Shown here: positions 10,223-21,401 of the stretch, piece by piece
Numbering within the stretch: position 1 is the first letter of the stretch
Layout: every line of letters begins with the position of its first letter
From: Aralia elata
Taxonomy: Eukaryota > Streptophyta > Magnoliopsida > Apiales > Araliaceae
Assembly: GCA_034770075.1 (NCBI GenBank)
Contig: CM068383.1
Coordinates: forward strand, 44,907,222 to 44,971,221
Length of the DNA stretch: 64,000 bases
Reading direction: 5' to 3'
The notes under the pieces: model-generated
Database searches by the model: none
What the model saw: the letters and a program-made list of their open reading frames with translations, nothing else
Told to the model about the DNA's origin: nothing
Position numbers and translations under genes: made by a program

Positions 10223-12035
10223 TGAAAGTAGTATGCACACAAGTCAATCATATTTGATATGATGTAGTATATACTTTGTAATCTTATTCACTTATTAAAA
10301 AAAGTGTTAAAGGCATTTTACTTTATCTACATGGTGCTGTTATTTAATATGTGATAAACCCATAGTTTTAAGCAATGCTTTTAGAATTATGATGATGATC
10401 ATGCTAATGAGATCTAAATTCCTAGAAAGCTTAAAACTAAAATTGTTCCTAATCGTTGGATTACAAAAAAGGGGATTAGTGAATCCGGATAGATTAGTAC
10501 ATACGTTGCTTGCTCTTAGAAAAAGGATGATTGATCTCATAATTATTTGTGTGGAGACACTAAAGCAAGTACGTAGGTGCAATTTGGAGAATAAGTTCAC
10601 TGAACGTGGCTCGCTAAGGAATACCTAATGGAGTTTTACTTGCCTGTCAATAAGAATTCCTCTAATGATAGTAGTACAAGTGATCCTTGGACTTGAGATC
10701 ATCATAGTATCTTGTGTATGATGAGTTATACTTTGACATGTCCCTTAAGACCTTTAGGGTATATCAAAGGTTATGATTGGGTATAATAAGTTGTACATGG
10801 AGATAGGTGAATAATCAACAAAGAATCTACCTCGTCTAGTAAAAGATGTGAATGTCCTATGTGATTCGATAAATGACAACTCAGTAGTCCTTGGCCAAGG
10901 CAAAATGAAATTAGAAAGGAGTTTCTAATTTGTATTATTTAGAGTTGTGCATTTGAAAATCGAAATACATATAATTAAATAAAATAAGACTTGAAAGTAA
11001 TTCCACGTCTTATATTTAATTGAGACATTGTATGGTAGAAGGATTGAATTGCACGGTAACTATGCACTGAAAGGTTCTTTTGTGATTAATGTTGAAATCT
11101 ATATTATCTGAAAAGTCGTTGATCGCTAAGGGGGCTTACCCTTATTGTAGAATAAATATTATTTATTTAAATGAATTAAATAGTTTAATTTATTTATTTA
11201 AATAAGATTAGAATTGTTCTAATTGATTTATTCACAACTAGTTTAATATGGAGAACCTAAAGGGTCACACCGCAAAAGAAAAATATTTATTTAAGAAGTA
11301 AATGGCATAATCGTAATAATAAGTTAAGTGTATTTAATTTAATCTATGGAGATAGAATAAATTAAATAGATTAATATTTATTATTTAATATTTTGGAAAT
11401 ATTAAATATAAATTAATAAGAGGAGTCTTATTATTATTATTACTATTATTATTATTATTATTATTTAATTGCTAAAAGGGTTTGGGAATTAATTAATAAA
11501 TATACTCTCACAAATTTCTAATTGGATTAGGAGTTTAATTAATTAAAAGAGTATAATTAAGACAATTAACCTAATCCTAAATAGTTTAGGAGGGTTACCT
11601 ATATCTATAAATAAGAGGGGTCTTGTTATAGATTAGGGTTACACACTCTCGCATTAGAATTATGGAGAGTACTTGCAATTTCTATAGAGATAGAAAATAG
11701 GATTTTGCCAACACTCATCTTCTTGAACAAGTATTATTTCTTGGTGGATTACCTCTAGAGGCCAAACACTTGGGTGGTTAACGTTGATCGAAGGAAGGAA
11801 TCTCGTCGCCGTTGAATTCGAGGAGAACGCGAAGGAATTGGAGGTGAACTTGTACCCGAGGAAGCTTTGATTCACGAAGGTATAATTCTCTATCTTTGTC
11901 TCTTTCGTTTAATTGATAATTGAACACAAGGAAACATGGTGATGGTTTGTATTAAAATTTTAAAATCCCTTTTATCGCGCTTCCGCTCTATTTATGTAAT
12001 TTGATTGCATACTTGCGTTATATACAAACCTAACA
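10223..12035 (+). mobile_element. Solo LTR of the copia family, TSD CATTC
   Basis: A full LTR (TGAAAGTAGT...CCTAACA, 1813 bp) flanked by perfect copies of CATTC at 10218-10222 and 12036-12040. No internal sequence is attached. The perfect flanking repeat shows a complete element inserted here and later collapsed to one LTR by recombination. It is a separate insertion from the element whose LTR ends at 10051. A TATA box (TATAAATA) is at 11606-11613. Confidence 0.9.
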
Positions 12036-13402
12036 CATTCAATTGCTCAGCAAATAATAGCAGTTAATAATAACATACACAAGAAATAAATGTTTTCTTT
12101 AAGATATGCTTTAATAATGAAACAAAATTGTAAAGCAATTGAATTATGTCTTGTTTGCATTTTTGAAACAACATACTGACTTTTAACATGTTGAGTGGTC
12201 ACAAGACCATAAACTTTTCTTTTACATTTTTTGAAAAGGTTCTAACAGAAATTCATCTGTGAACCGTCTAGCTTACGGGCACGGTGGGTGATCATCCTGT
12301 TATGCCCTGTAGTGATCAATACTATCTACGGGAACGACATTTGCGTTCAACGTCGCCGCCTTTTTGGCGCAATATAAAAATTTCCTAGTTCTGGGATGTT
12401 CATACTCAGTCTGGAGTTTAAATCAAAACAATATGATTGAACAGCTTTATCTACTCAATAATATTTCAAAGACTTAATATAAAAGTAGTGAAATACTATA
12501 AACTTTGTTTAGCTGGAATAAATGGCTTAGACTATCTTTAAACTACACATTTTATTATCAAAATATTGATAATCTTTCAATGTATATATGAACTGAGTTT
12601 TAAACATGCTTTTCTCATATGAAGACATATTGCATAAAATAAATGCAAAAGTTAGGAAACTTGCCTCTTGCGTAAGCTACTGTTTAACAATTTAACTTCT
12701 TCACGTATCCTACATAGTTATAATCATGTATAGGTACACATTAGTCACATATACTGGTCCCAGGACCGATATGCATTCGCAAGAAAACTTGAATCATATA
12801 CACATATTGCACATAGATACCAATCAACGATAGTTACTAGGTGCACATATCTAGACAAGTGTTTGATGCACGTTCGGTTTACATTTCATTTTTAAAGTTC
12901 GTTTTCAAAACTTCTCGTTCATCGTTTATCGTTTTCATTTGAAAACATTTCGTTTTATTAGAAAATTCTCACTTTACCTAGCCAAATTGGATTTGGTCAG
13001 TCTATATACTCTTATTAGCATGCATTGGGACTTAAGACATCACATTACACACATCACATAATTCAGATCAGAGCAAAAACATCTTTTCAATTCTGCAGGT
13101 GCAGCGCGGCCGCGCTACATTTTGGCCTGTGAATGGCGCGATCGCGCTACACCTGATATGGCTTAGAACTAAGATGTTTTAGCTCTGTCCAATCCCCAAA
13201 ATGCAAGGCACCTTCTGTACTTCATGTAACACACAACATAGGTTTTGAGAGCTTCAAACCAGTTTTAAGTGCTTTACATTTTTGTTTTTCAAAGTTTATT
13301 CAAGTTTTCATTCAAAAATATTTCCAACTCACGCTACGACAAGTCATTTCATATATAGGCACTTAGAACATCGTACCAGACATGTTTTCATGCATGTATG
13401 AC
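12036..13402 (-). repeat. Degraded Del/Tekay-like LTR sequence, left part
   Basis: AT-rich and without genes. It shares wording and layout with the well-defined LTR at 22674-25491 (for example GCTCAGCAAA, tracts such as GTCACATAT, and GC palindromes after TTCTGCA), in the same minus orientation, but is much more diverged. GC palindromes are at about 13101-13118 and 13136-13150. The family assignment is tentative. Confidence 0.45.
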
Positions 13403-14677
13403 TGGTGTGATGTCGTAGGCAACCAAAAATAAAACCTTACTGCGAAAAATATTTATGTAGTAGTGCAAGCAAGAGTCGATCCCATAGAGAATGATTAATC
13501 TATTTTTATATTTTGTATACCAGAAAAGGGGGTTTTGAATGTAATTATAAAAGTAAACTAAAAATAATGCAAAATAATTTATTAAAGTAAATCAGAGAAA
13601 ACAAACCTTGGATTAAATCAACTTCCACCTCAGAAACTTACACTGATCATTGACTCAAGCATAATCAATTATTATTTTGAATATTCACCGTTAGAATCAA
13701 TTCACCATTCTGAATTATTCTGTGTCTTTCCTTAATTTTAGTTAGATAGAAACAAGCGATCTAAATAACCCTAACTACTAAACAACTTCAGACAAGCGCT
13801 AAAAGTTTAATCTAGTAGATGCTTTAAGAATTATAAAAACCGATGAAGCTAAACAACACAAGCACAATCGGTTGCATTTAATTTAGTTGAGTATTCTTCC
13901 TAAGATATAATAATCTCGTGATCTGCAGTCAATTATTAACCTTAGTTGCTTCACAAATTAGAGTGACCAAACAATTACGGATTTGATATCTAATTTAGCA
14001 GTAGATTTTAACACTTAATAAACTAGTATGCATCCTAGCAATTAAATATATCAATCATAGAATTCAAGCACAGAAGAATAATCAATACTCAAAATAATAA
14101 TTGAACAATTAAAATCAATTAGATCTCACAGTGTAATACTTCTGAGGCTTCCGTCACCTTAATCCAAGAATAAGAATTTAGTTACACATGACCTTGAAAA
14201 CACCAAATAATTATAGAGAGAAAAGTTTGTAGACAAGTCCCTAAACTCTCTTGGTAATCCTCTATTTATAGGCATAAGACATTAATTCTTTTCCATGTAG
14301 GTTTCAACTTCCTAGTGGCAATCAACTTCCTTCAAAAAGATCTTCTAGTTAGATTTTCCTTTCCTTCAATGGATTTGACTTGCTCACCAAGATTGTTCCA
14401 CTTCCTTCCTTATCCTTGTAGGATTCTTCTTGTTTCTTTCCTTCCATAAATATGAGCATTAAATATTACTTGATCACCAAGATATTGACTTTAAAATATT
14501 AAATCCTACAAAATAAAATAAAACATATTAATTAAATAAACTAATATAATTAAAAAGGAAAAATATTTAATTGCACCTTAAATAAAAATATAAGAATAAT
14601 GAGTGTATTTAGGTATAAAATAAATACAAAAGATAAAGTATTAAGGGATAAAAATATAACATATTTTATTCTCATCA
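13403..14677 (-). repeat. 3' LTR of the minus-strand Athila-type element
   Basis: In element orientation it starts TGATGAGAATAAAATATG and ends in ATCACACCA. It is the same length as the partner LTR. Confidence 0.92.
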
Positions 14678-14692
14678 AATTCCCCCACACTT
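14678..14692 (-). other. Polypurine tract
   Basis: In element orientation AAGTGTGGGGGAATT lies directly in front of the LTR. Confidence 0.8.
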
Positions 14693-15928
14693 ATCTTTTG
14701 CTCGTCCTCGGGCAAAACAAAAATTCAATTAACAATCTTGACAAACTTGACAAACCTGAGCCACAAATTAATATGAACTTCAACATTAACCTCAAAGATT
14801 CAAAACAATAACTCTTGAGAAATTTCAAAACAATGTATCATCAAAAATTCAGGCTTATTTATCAATCTTACTTTACTCTCAACCCATTGTGTGTGTGTGT
14901 GTGAATCCAAATGTATCAAACCAATCAAAACTCAGAAAAATTTATGAGATCAAAACCTTGAAGGAAAAAGAGAAACTCGAGCACATATTTTCACACAAAT
15001 CTCAGTTAACACAAGTAATCAACACTAGAGGATCAAAAGGCTTTTCTTCTTTTTTTTTCTTTCGGTACGTGCATTTTATGCTCCATCTTACCAGCGAGTG
15101 CGTTTTATGCTCCGTCTCGCCATGTCACGCGTTTATGACTGAGTGTGTTTTACGCTCCATCTCAACCCACCACATGAACAATAATTTTTTTTTCGTTTTT
15201 CTCACTTTCGATTTTTTTTTTCATTCAAACTTGCAAAATTTGCCTAAATCATTTCCCCTTTCTCAAATAATATCTCATATTAACTTCAAATTATGATCAA
15301 ATAAGTAATAGAGTTCCAAAATTTCTCCCTCAATTCATTCAATCAAATAAATTCCTTCCAAGTTAAAACTAGGTTGACCAAATGGACATGTGCTCAAAAA
15401 TAAAGGGTCTCAAATAAAATAATAATCAACAAAGAAAATCAAATTCAAACTACCCAATGTCTATCAATCGTCCAAGAAGTTATCAAAAAGAAATCAAAAT
15501 TTTATCATTGGTCAAAAATCAAAATCCAAATCAACTCATTGCTCAAGTGACATATTGTAAAAACTATCCCATGTTCGTAGGAAACACGATTGCACTTAGC
15601 ATGTGCAGCAAGCCTTTAAACCCCAAGGTTACCCCAAGTGGACGAGTTTTGTCTCGTAAGGGTTTGCAGTGAATATACCCACAAAATTCAAAATCATCTA
15701 AAAATAAAAATAATCAACTTAAAATAATAAAAAAAAATAACAAATAATCAAACGAAATATAAAAAAAAATAACAAGTATCCTTAAATCCTCCCCCCACAC
15801 TTAAAACTTACATTGTCCCCAATGTAAAGTAAAATGCATAGAAAAAAGGTAGAAAGATACTCCCCTATGCGTTGCCTCCCATGCAGCGCCTTTGTTTAAA
15901 GTCTTTGGCTCGACCTCATTCCTTTGTC
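14693..15928 (-). other. Long 3' untranslated part with hairpin array
   Basis: No credible gene. In element orientation, copies of the GAGCGTAAAACGCACTC-type hairpin are at 15157-15141, 15112-15096 and 15083-15069, with a weak one at about 15140-15126. A second purine-rich AAGTGTGGGGGG lies at about 15791-15802, just after the ORF end, a duplicate of the polypurine tract. Confidence 0.7.
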
Positions 15929-16960
15929 TCAATCTGGTTCAAACACACAAATTGTCTTTTCATGTTGCCACTTGCTCTTTTCATTGAATTCCTCGGCATC
16001 ATTATACGAGTGAAAATCCTCGAACTCATCTTCATCCATCAGTAGAAAATAACTGTCATCATTCGGTTTATCCTTTCTTATATCTTTGATCACATTAACC
16101 CGAAAACATCCCTCACAACCATTTAGAAGTTTGATTGCCTGTAATACAGATGATAGAGACTTCTCGTTAAAAAATGACAATTCAACATAAAAGGTATCAC
16201 CTGCCTTCAGAGCATCATTCAACGCTGCAACAGATCCTTGTAATTTTGAACTTTCCTCATCAATGTTCGCAATTTCCAAAGCATCCTTTTCATCTAGTTC
16301 AAAAACTTCCTGTACTAAAGAGTCAGTCACATCAATAGAATAAATAGGTTTGTCATCACTAGGAGATTTCATGGTATCATCAATATTAAACTTAACAATT
16401 TCACCATCAAATTCCATTGAAAGTGTACCACTATGAACATCAATTTTAGTTTTGGATGTCTTTAAAAATGGTCTTCCTAACAAAATTGGTGCATTTTGGC
16501 CACCATTTTCCATATCAAGCACATAAAAATCAGCAGGAAAAATCAAACCATTGACTTGGACAAGAACGTCCTCAACTACACCTCTAGGATAAACATTAGA
16601 CCCATCAGCCAATTGTATTACAGTACCAGTCTTACTCAAGGGTTCAAGTGATAAAGAAGCATATATAGAATATGACATGACATTAATAGATGCTCCTAAA
16701 TCTAACATAGCTCTTTCAAATCTAGTGATACCTATTGTGCAAGGAATAGTGAACATACCCGAATCTTGACACTTAGTAGGGAGTTTTCTTTGAATAACAG
16801 CTGAGACATTTTTCCCTACTTTTACTTTCTTATATCTTTTAAGTTCCTGCTTCCTCTTATGGGTACATAATTCTTTCAAAAATTTAGCATAGCGAGGTAC
16901 TTGTTTGATAGCATCTAATAATGGAATATTTACCTCGCATCTACAGAAAGTCTCATACAA
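15929..16960 (-). CDS. Gag end and aspartic protease of Athila-type element
   Basis: A 343-codon open frame. Residues 1-60 (NIPLLDAIKQVPRYAKFLKE) are the usual Athila gag-protease junction. Residues 69-165 form a retropepsin-like domain with IPCTIG (71-76), the active-site region DLGASIN (87-93, Asp87) and LLGRPFL (160-166). An acidic C-terminal extension of about 150 residues ends in EPD, where autonomous elements would continue into RT. The protease would process gag. Frames joining it to upstream gag are broken, so translation of the whole is doubtful. Confidence 0.8.
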   Translation of the reverse strand: MYETFCRCEVNIPLLDAIKQVPRYAKFLKELCTHKRKQELKRYKKVKVGKNVSAVIQRKLPTKCQDSGMFTIPCTIGITRFERAMLDLGASINVMSYSIYASLSLEPLSKTGTVIQLADGSNVYPRGVVEDVLVQVNGLIFPADFYVLDMENGGQNAPILLGRPFLKTSKTKIDVHSGTLSMEFDGEIVKFNIDDTMKSPSDDKPIYSIDVTDSLVQEVFELDEKDALEIANIDEESSKLQGSVAALNDALKAGDTFYVELSFFNEKSLSSVLQAIKLLNGCEGCFRVNVIKDIRKDKPNDDSYFLLMDEDEFEDFHSYNDAEEFNEKSKWQHEKTICVFEPD

Positions 16961-17067
16961 ATCTGAATACTTATCAATTTTCCTGTTTTAAGTTAAAGCA
17001 TAAGGAAAAGGGGGGTACAGGTTTATATTCAGAGAGAGGGGGAAATTTACGCTTCGGTGCATCAATG

Positions 17068-17904
17068 TCACACATAACACCACTGTCTGCATTGTCCGTG
17101 TCTGTTTTGCTTTGCTTCCGCGATATAGGTGCTGACTTTTTCCGGATTCTTTACCTCTTTGTCACTTCTCAAAGTGATTGCACTTACATTCTCTTTTGGA
17201 TTCACCACTGTTTGAGAGGGTAACTTTCCCGAACCTTGTGCCTCCAAACGACTGATTGCAGTTGCCATTTGTCCCACTTGCGTACCCAAATTCTGAATAC
17301 TTGCCCTTGTTTCCTGTTGAAATTGCAAAGTGTTAGTGGCAAGAGATTTAACAATATCTTCTAAAGACATATAAGAGTTAGAAGATTAGCCCTGTTGTTG
17401 TCCATTGGGATATGGTTGTTTGTATTGCTGATAACTTAAGAAATTTTGATTAGCGGATTGATTTGCTTGTGGATTCCCGTAACTAAAGTTAGGATGATCC
17501 CTCCATCCAGGATTATACATGTTCGAATAGGGATCAAATTTTCGTTGTGGTTGTCCAGGGAAGCCACCTACTACATTCACTTGCTCAAAGGACTCCTCTT
17601 GAAGAGTTGGGCACATATCTGTTGGGTGTCCTACTACCGCACAAATTCCGCAAGCTTTTACTTCTTGTGTATTACCTGTAGCCATTTGACGAACAAGAGA
17701 TGTTAGACTCGCAATTTGTTGTTCAATTGATGAAATTTTTACCTCATTAACATTCCTAGGTGCAAAATCAAGTCTAGTGCCAAATTGCTGAGAATTAGCC
17801 GCCATGTTCGCAATTAAGTTTCTAGCAGCCTCAGGAGTTTTATCTACCAAAGCTCCTCCACTAGCAGCGTCGATCATAGAAGTATTGGATAAGAAGCTGT
17901 TCAC
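17068..17904 (-). pseudogene. Gag, C-terminal half with zinc knuckle, one in-frame stop
   Basis: Starts with the gag line MIDAASGGALVDKTPEAARN, then a CCHC knuckle CGICAVVGHPTDMC (CX2CX4HX4C) and a Gln/Asn/Pro-rich stretch. A single TAA at 17386-17388 interrupts it. The same frame continues with SIQNLGTQVGQMATAISRLE and EKV to 17068. A frame change separates it from gag's N-terminal half and another from the protease frame. Confidence 0.8.
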
Positions 17905-18505
17905 TGATTTGATGATGAGGGCAACTGGCGCACAATCTCTTGAAACGTTCCCAATACTCGTGTAGGGTTTCTCCGTTGTTCTGCCTCACACCACAAATTT
18001 CTTTCCGAATGTTGGCTGCTCTTGAAGCGGGGAAATATTTCTCTAAAAATAATCTTTTAATCTCTTCCCATGTGGTGGTACTTCTAGAGGGTAGATAGTA
18101 AGGCCAATCCTTAGCCAAATCCTTCAGAGAGAATGGAAAGACTCTCAATTTGATTTGCTCCTCGGTCACTCCAGTCGGTTTCATACTCGTGCATACCACA
18201 TGAAATTCCTTCAAATGTTTGTGGGGATCTTCACCTGTCAAACCATGAAAAGTAGGTAAAAGATGTATTAGTCCAGATTTCAATTCAAATTCAGTATTAG
18301 TATCAAAATTAGGGAAGGTTATACATAAGGGTTGTTGGTTCAAATCGGGAGCCGCAAGCTCTTTCAGAGTTCGGTTTGCTGCCATGGCTTCCTTTTCTTT
18401 ACAATTTATCCTAGCTTCCTTCCTTAATCTGCGAATAGTTCTCTCTATCTCTGGATCACACTTTAAATCACCTTGATTAGTAGATCGAGTTTCGGGCATA
18501 AACAA
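17861..18505 (-). CDS. Gag, N-terminal half (capsid domain)
   Basis: A 214-codon frame carrying the retrotransposon gag domain: FHGLTGEDPHKHLKEF (about 88-103), RVFPFSLKDLAKDWPYYLP and WEEIKRLFLEKYFPASR, ending YWERFKRLCASCPHH. These are characteristic of Athila gag. The start is just downstream of the primer site at 18581-18598. The frame ends abruptly at 17861 and continues in another frame, so one small indel has split gag. Confidence 0.85.
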   Translation of the reverse strand: MFMPETRSTNQGDLKCDPEIERTIRRLRKEARINCKEKEAMAANRTLKELAAPDLNQQPLCITFPNFDTNTEFELKSGLIHLLPTFHGLTGEDPHKHLKEFHVVCTSMKPTGVTEEQIKLRVFPFSLKDLAKDWPYYLPSRSTTTWEEIKRLFLEKYFPASRAANIRKEICGVRQNNGETLHEYWERFKRLCASCPHHQISEQLLIQYFYDRRC

Positions 18506-18580
18506 TCAAGGAAATTCAAATTACTTATGAAAAATAATTAAAATAAGGATAACAAAAATATAAAAACAAACTAAAATCAC

Positions 18581-18598
18581 TCCCCGGCAACGACGCCA
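18581..18598 (-). other. Primer binding site, tRNA-Asp type with one mismatch
   Basis: The element strand reads TGGCGTCGTTGCCGGGGA, differing by one base from the tRNA-Asp complement at 270-287. It lies five bases from the LTR end. Confidence 0.88.
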
Positions 18599-18603
18599 AA
18601 ATT

Positions 18604-19878
18604 TGGTGTGATGTCGCAGGCAACCAAAAATAAAACCTTAGTGCGAAAAATATTTATGTAGTAGTACAAGCAAGAGTCAATCCCACAGAGAATGATTAAT
18701 CTATTTTTATATTTTGTATACCAGAAAAAGGGGTTTTGAATGTAATTATTAAAGTAAACTAAAAATAATGCAAAATAATTTATTAAAGTAAATCAGAGAA
18801 AATAAACCTTGGATTAAATCAACTTCCACCTCAGAAACTTACACTGATCATTGACTCAAGCATAATCAATTATTATTTTGAATATTCACCGTTAGAATCA
18901 ATTCACCATTCTGAATTATTCTGTGTCTTTCCTTAATTTTAGTTAGATAGAAACAAGCGATCTAAATAACCCTAACTACTAAACAACTTCAGACAAGCGC
19001 TAAAAGTTTAATCTAGTAGATGCTTTAAGAATTATAAAAATCGATGAAGCTAAACAACACAAGCACAATCGGTTGCATTTAATTTAGTTGAGTATTCTTC
19101 CTAAGATATAATAATCTCGTGATCTGCAGTCAATTATTAACCTTAGTTGTTTCACAAATTAGAGTGACCAAACAATTACGGATTTGATAGCTAATTTAGT
19201 AGTAGATTTTAACACTTAATAAACTAGTATGCATCCTAGCAATTAAATATATCAATCATAGAATTCAAGCACAGAAGAATAATCAATACTCAAAATAATA
19301 ATTGAACAATTAAAATCAATTATATCTCACAGTGTAATACTTCTGAGGCTTCCGTCACCTTAATCCAAGAATAAGAATTTAGTTACACATGACCTTGAAA
19401 ACACCAAATAATTATAGAGAGAAAAGTTTGTAGACAAGTCCCTAAACTCTCTTGGTAATCTTCTATTTATAGGCATAAGACATTAATTCTTTTCCATGTA
19501 GGTTTCAACTTCCTAGTGACAATCAACTTCCTTCAAAAAGATCTTCTAGTTAGATTTTCCTTTCCTTCAATGGATTTGACTTGCTCACCAAGATTGTTCC
19601 ACTTCCTTCCTTATCCTTGTAGGATTCTTCTTGTTTCTTTCCTTCCATAAATATGAGCATTAAATATTACTTGATCACCAAGATATTGACTTTAAAATAT
19701 TAAATCCTACAAAATAAAATAAAACATATTAATTAAATAAACTAATATAATTAAAAAGGAAAAATATTTAATTGCACCTTAAATAAAAATATAAGAATAA
19801 TGAGTGTATTTAGGCACAAAATAAATACAAAAGATAAAGTATTAAGGGATAAAAATATAACATATTTTATTCTCATCA
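18604..19878 (-). repeat. 5' LTR of the minus-strand Athila-type element
   Basis: 1275 bp, matching 13403-14677 except for a handful of substitutions. It is followed by the right target duplication ATGAC. Confidence 0.92.
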
Positions 19879-19883
19879 ATGAC

Positions 19884-20571
19884 CTTAATTCACATGCCCA
19901 AATATTTAAAAACTATCAAAATTAACTTTTCATTTCTGCAGAGCAGTGCGGCCGTGTTGGTCTTTGACTTGGAAGTGGCGCGGCTGCGCCACTTCGACTT
20001 CAGCCCAGAATAGACTCTGTTCTTGCCGAATCCTTCTAATTCAATCCCAATTCCATCCAAACAGATTTCTAGATGCATTCTTATGATATTGTACCACTAG
20101 AAACATAGTTTCTAATTTAATTCACATAATCTAAATCAAACCCAAGCATTGAATTCATAAGTTCTAAGTTTTTGAAAAACTTTACACTGTAAAACCAAAA
20201 TCTTCAATTCGTACATTATAATTCCAAAATGCAATCCAATCAGTTATATATCATCATTATAATCACATATAATTGAATCAATTAATTCAATTACCTCCAA
20301 TTTCTCAGTTTCAGTTTATCAGTGATTGAGATTTTCAATATTAGTTTGATGAACGAGGAAAGCAGTGACTGATGGATTGTGTTGGCTATAAATAGGAATT
20401 GATTGTTTGGCTTGAACGAATTTTACTTGTCTTGCACGAATTTGTCTTGGGCTTCACTTAATTTTTCTTGGCGTGCACTGAACTTTTTCCTTACTTAGCT
20501 TATCAGAGTTTCTTTCCTTAACCGACTTAAATCTTATTAATGCTTGAAGGTTATCCAACTTGGTATTATTA

Positions 20572-20575
<4 letters not shown>
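19884..20575 (-). repeat. Degraded Del/Tekay-like LTR sequence, right part
   Basis: Continues the host sequence of the Athila insertion. GC palindromes (GCAGTGCGGCCGTG, GGCGCGGCTGCGCC; about 19940-19992) follow TTCTGCAG, the same layout as in 13081-13150 and in the LTR at 22674-25491. No gene seen. The exact right end is not visible. Confidence 0.4.

Positions 20576-20612
<37 letters not shown>
20576..20612. repeat. (AT)n microsatellite, 37 bp
   Basis: An uninterrupted AT dinucleotide run next to the pararetrovirus sequence. Confidence 0.95.
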
Positions 20613-20616
<4 letters not shown>

Positions 20617-20858
20617 AAGAAGAGAGTAAGAATCAATGAGTGGTGTTTATCAGGATCATACAGCAACTTAGTAGGGTGCAGTAAAGTATGCAGTGATTTT
20701 TTAAAAATAATGGCCAACACAAACCATTTAATCCAGAATTTTACTAAATCGTGGAGATATCCATTAACATATTAATCGCTTGTAAGTATTAAAACTCACC
20801 AATATGTAGATATCATGCAGATGTAAAAGAAACAATTTTATAACTTGAAACTTGAGAT

Positions 20859-20864
20859 TTTATT
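20859..20864 (-). terminator. Pararetrovirus poly(A) signal
   Basis: AATAAA on the minus strand, about 160 bases downstream of the TATA box at 21025-21033. In caulimovirids the poly(A) signal sits shortly after the transcription start, giving a terminally redundant RNA, so the spacing fits. Confidence 0.5.
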
Positions 20865-21024
20865 TATAATAAAATTATAACAACAGGTAGGGAGATGTAC
20901 AAAACTACTATGTACAAGACTCAGAACATAACTTAGGCTTACAAGTTAAGGGTTCAGAGGGAGGAGAGAAGGAGAGAATAAGAGGTACTTAACCAATCTG
21001 ACTGTAAATGAAAACTGAGCCTTC

Positions 21025-21033
21025 CTTTTATAG
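21025..21033 (-). promoter_or_regulatory. Pararetrovirus TATA box
   Basis: The minus strand reads TATAAAAGG, about 370 bases after the end of the last ORF, which is the usual place for the pregenomic RNA promoter of a caulimovirid. Confidence 0.55.
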
Positions 21034-21401
21034 AATAAGGAGAGACTGTTACATTTTCTAACTATTATAACTTTTGAGTAAATTAACAGTAAAAGTATAG
21101 ATTACTATGTGAATATCTGACACTGTCCTGTTGTAACTTTGCTTTCGGTGGAAAAGCTGAGTGACTTTTGACTTGAATGAGGCCTGCCTGTCTGGTAGTG
21201 CTAGCACGCCTGATTAACTGGATGACTCATTGCTTGGTGGGTCCTGCTCTATTGGGAGCATGCGGGTGACTCACGCGAACGGGTCCTGAGCATCTTGGAG
21301 GTTGACACTGAACTGTTCATATTCATCATTAACTGAGTTGGATGAACTATCTGAGGCTTTTTCTTGGAGTTTTTTTGTTCTCCGATGAAGAGCTTGAGCT
21401 A

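Larger units (their letters stand above)
13403..19878 (-). mobile_element. Gag-protease-only Athila-type LTR retrotransposon, TSD ATGAC
   Basis: Two 1275-bp LTRs (13403-14677 and 18604-19878) flank a 3.9-kb interior and the whole is bordered by ATGAC at 13398-13402 and 19879-19883. In element orientation the order is 5' LTR, tRNA-Asp primer site, gag, protease, a long 3' untranslated part, polypurine tract, 3' LTR. RT, RNase H and integrase are absent, so it resembles the class called terminal-repeat elements with GAG. I noticed roughly 17 LTR differences by eye, so the insertion is fairly recent. Confidence 0.93.

Noticed and set aside
10340..10628. Frames of 79-86 codons recurring at 8422-8676
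   Set aside because: Located in the copia LTRs, on both strands, and disrupted between copies.
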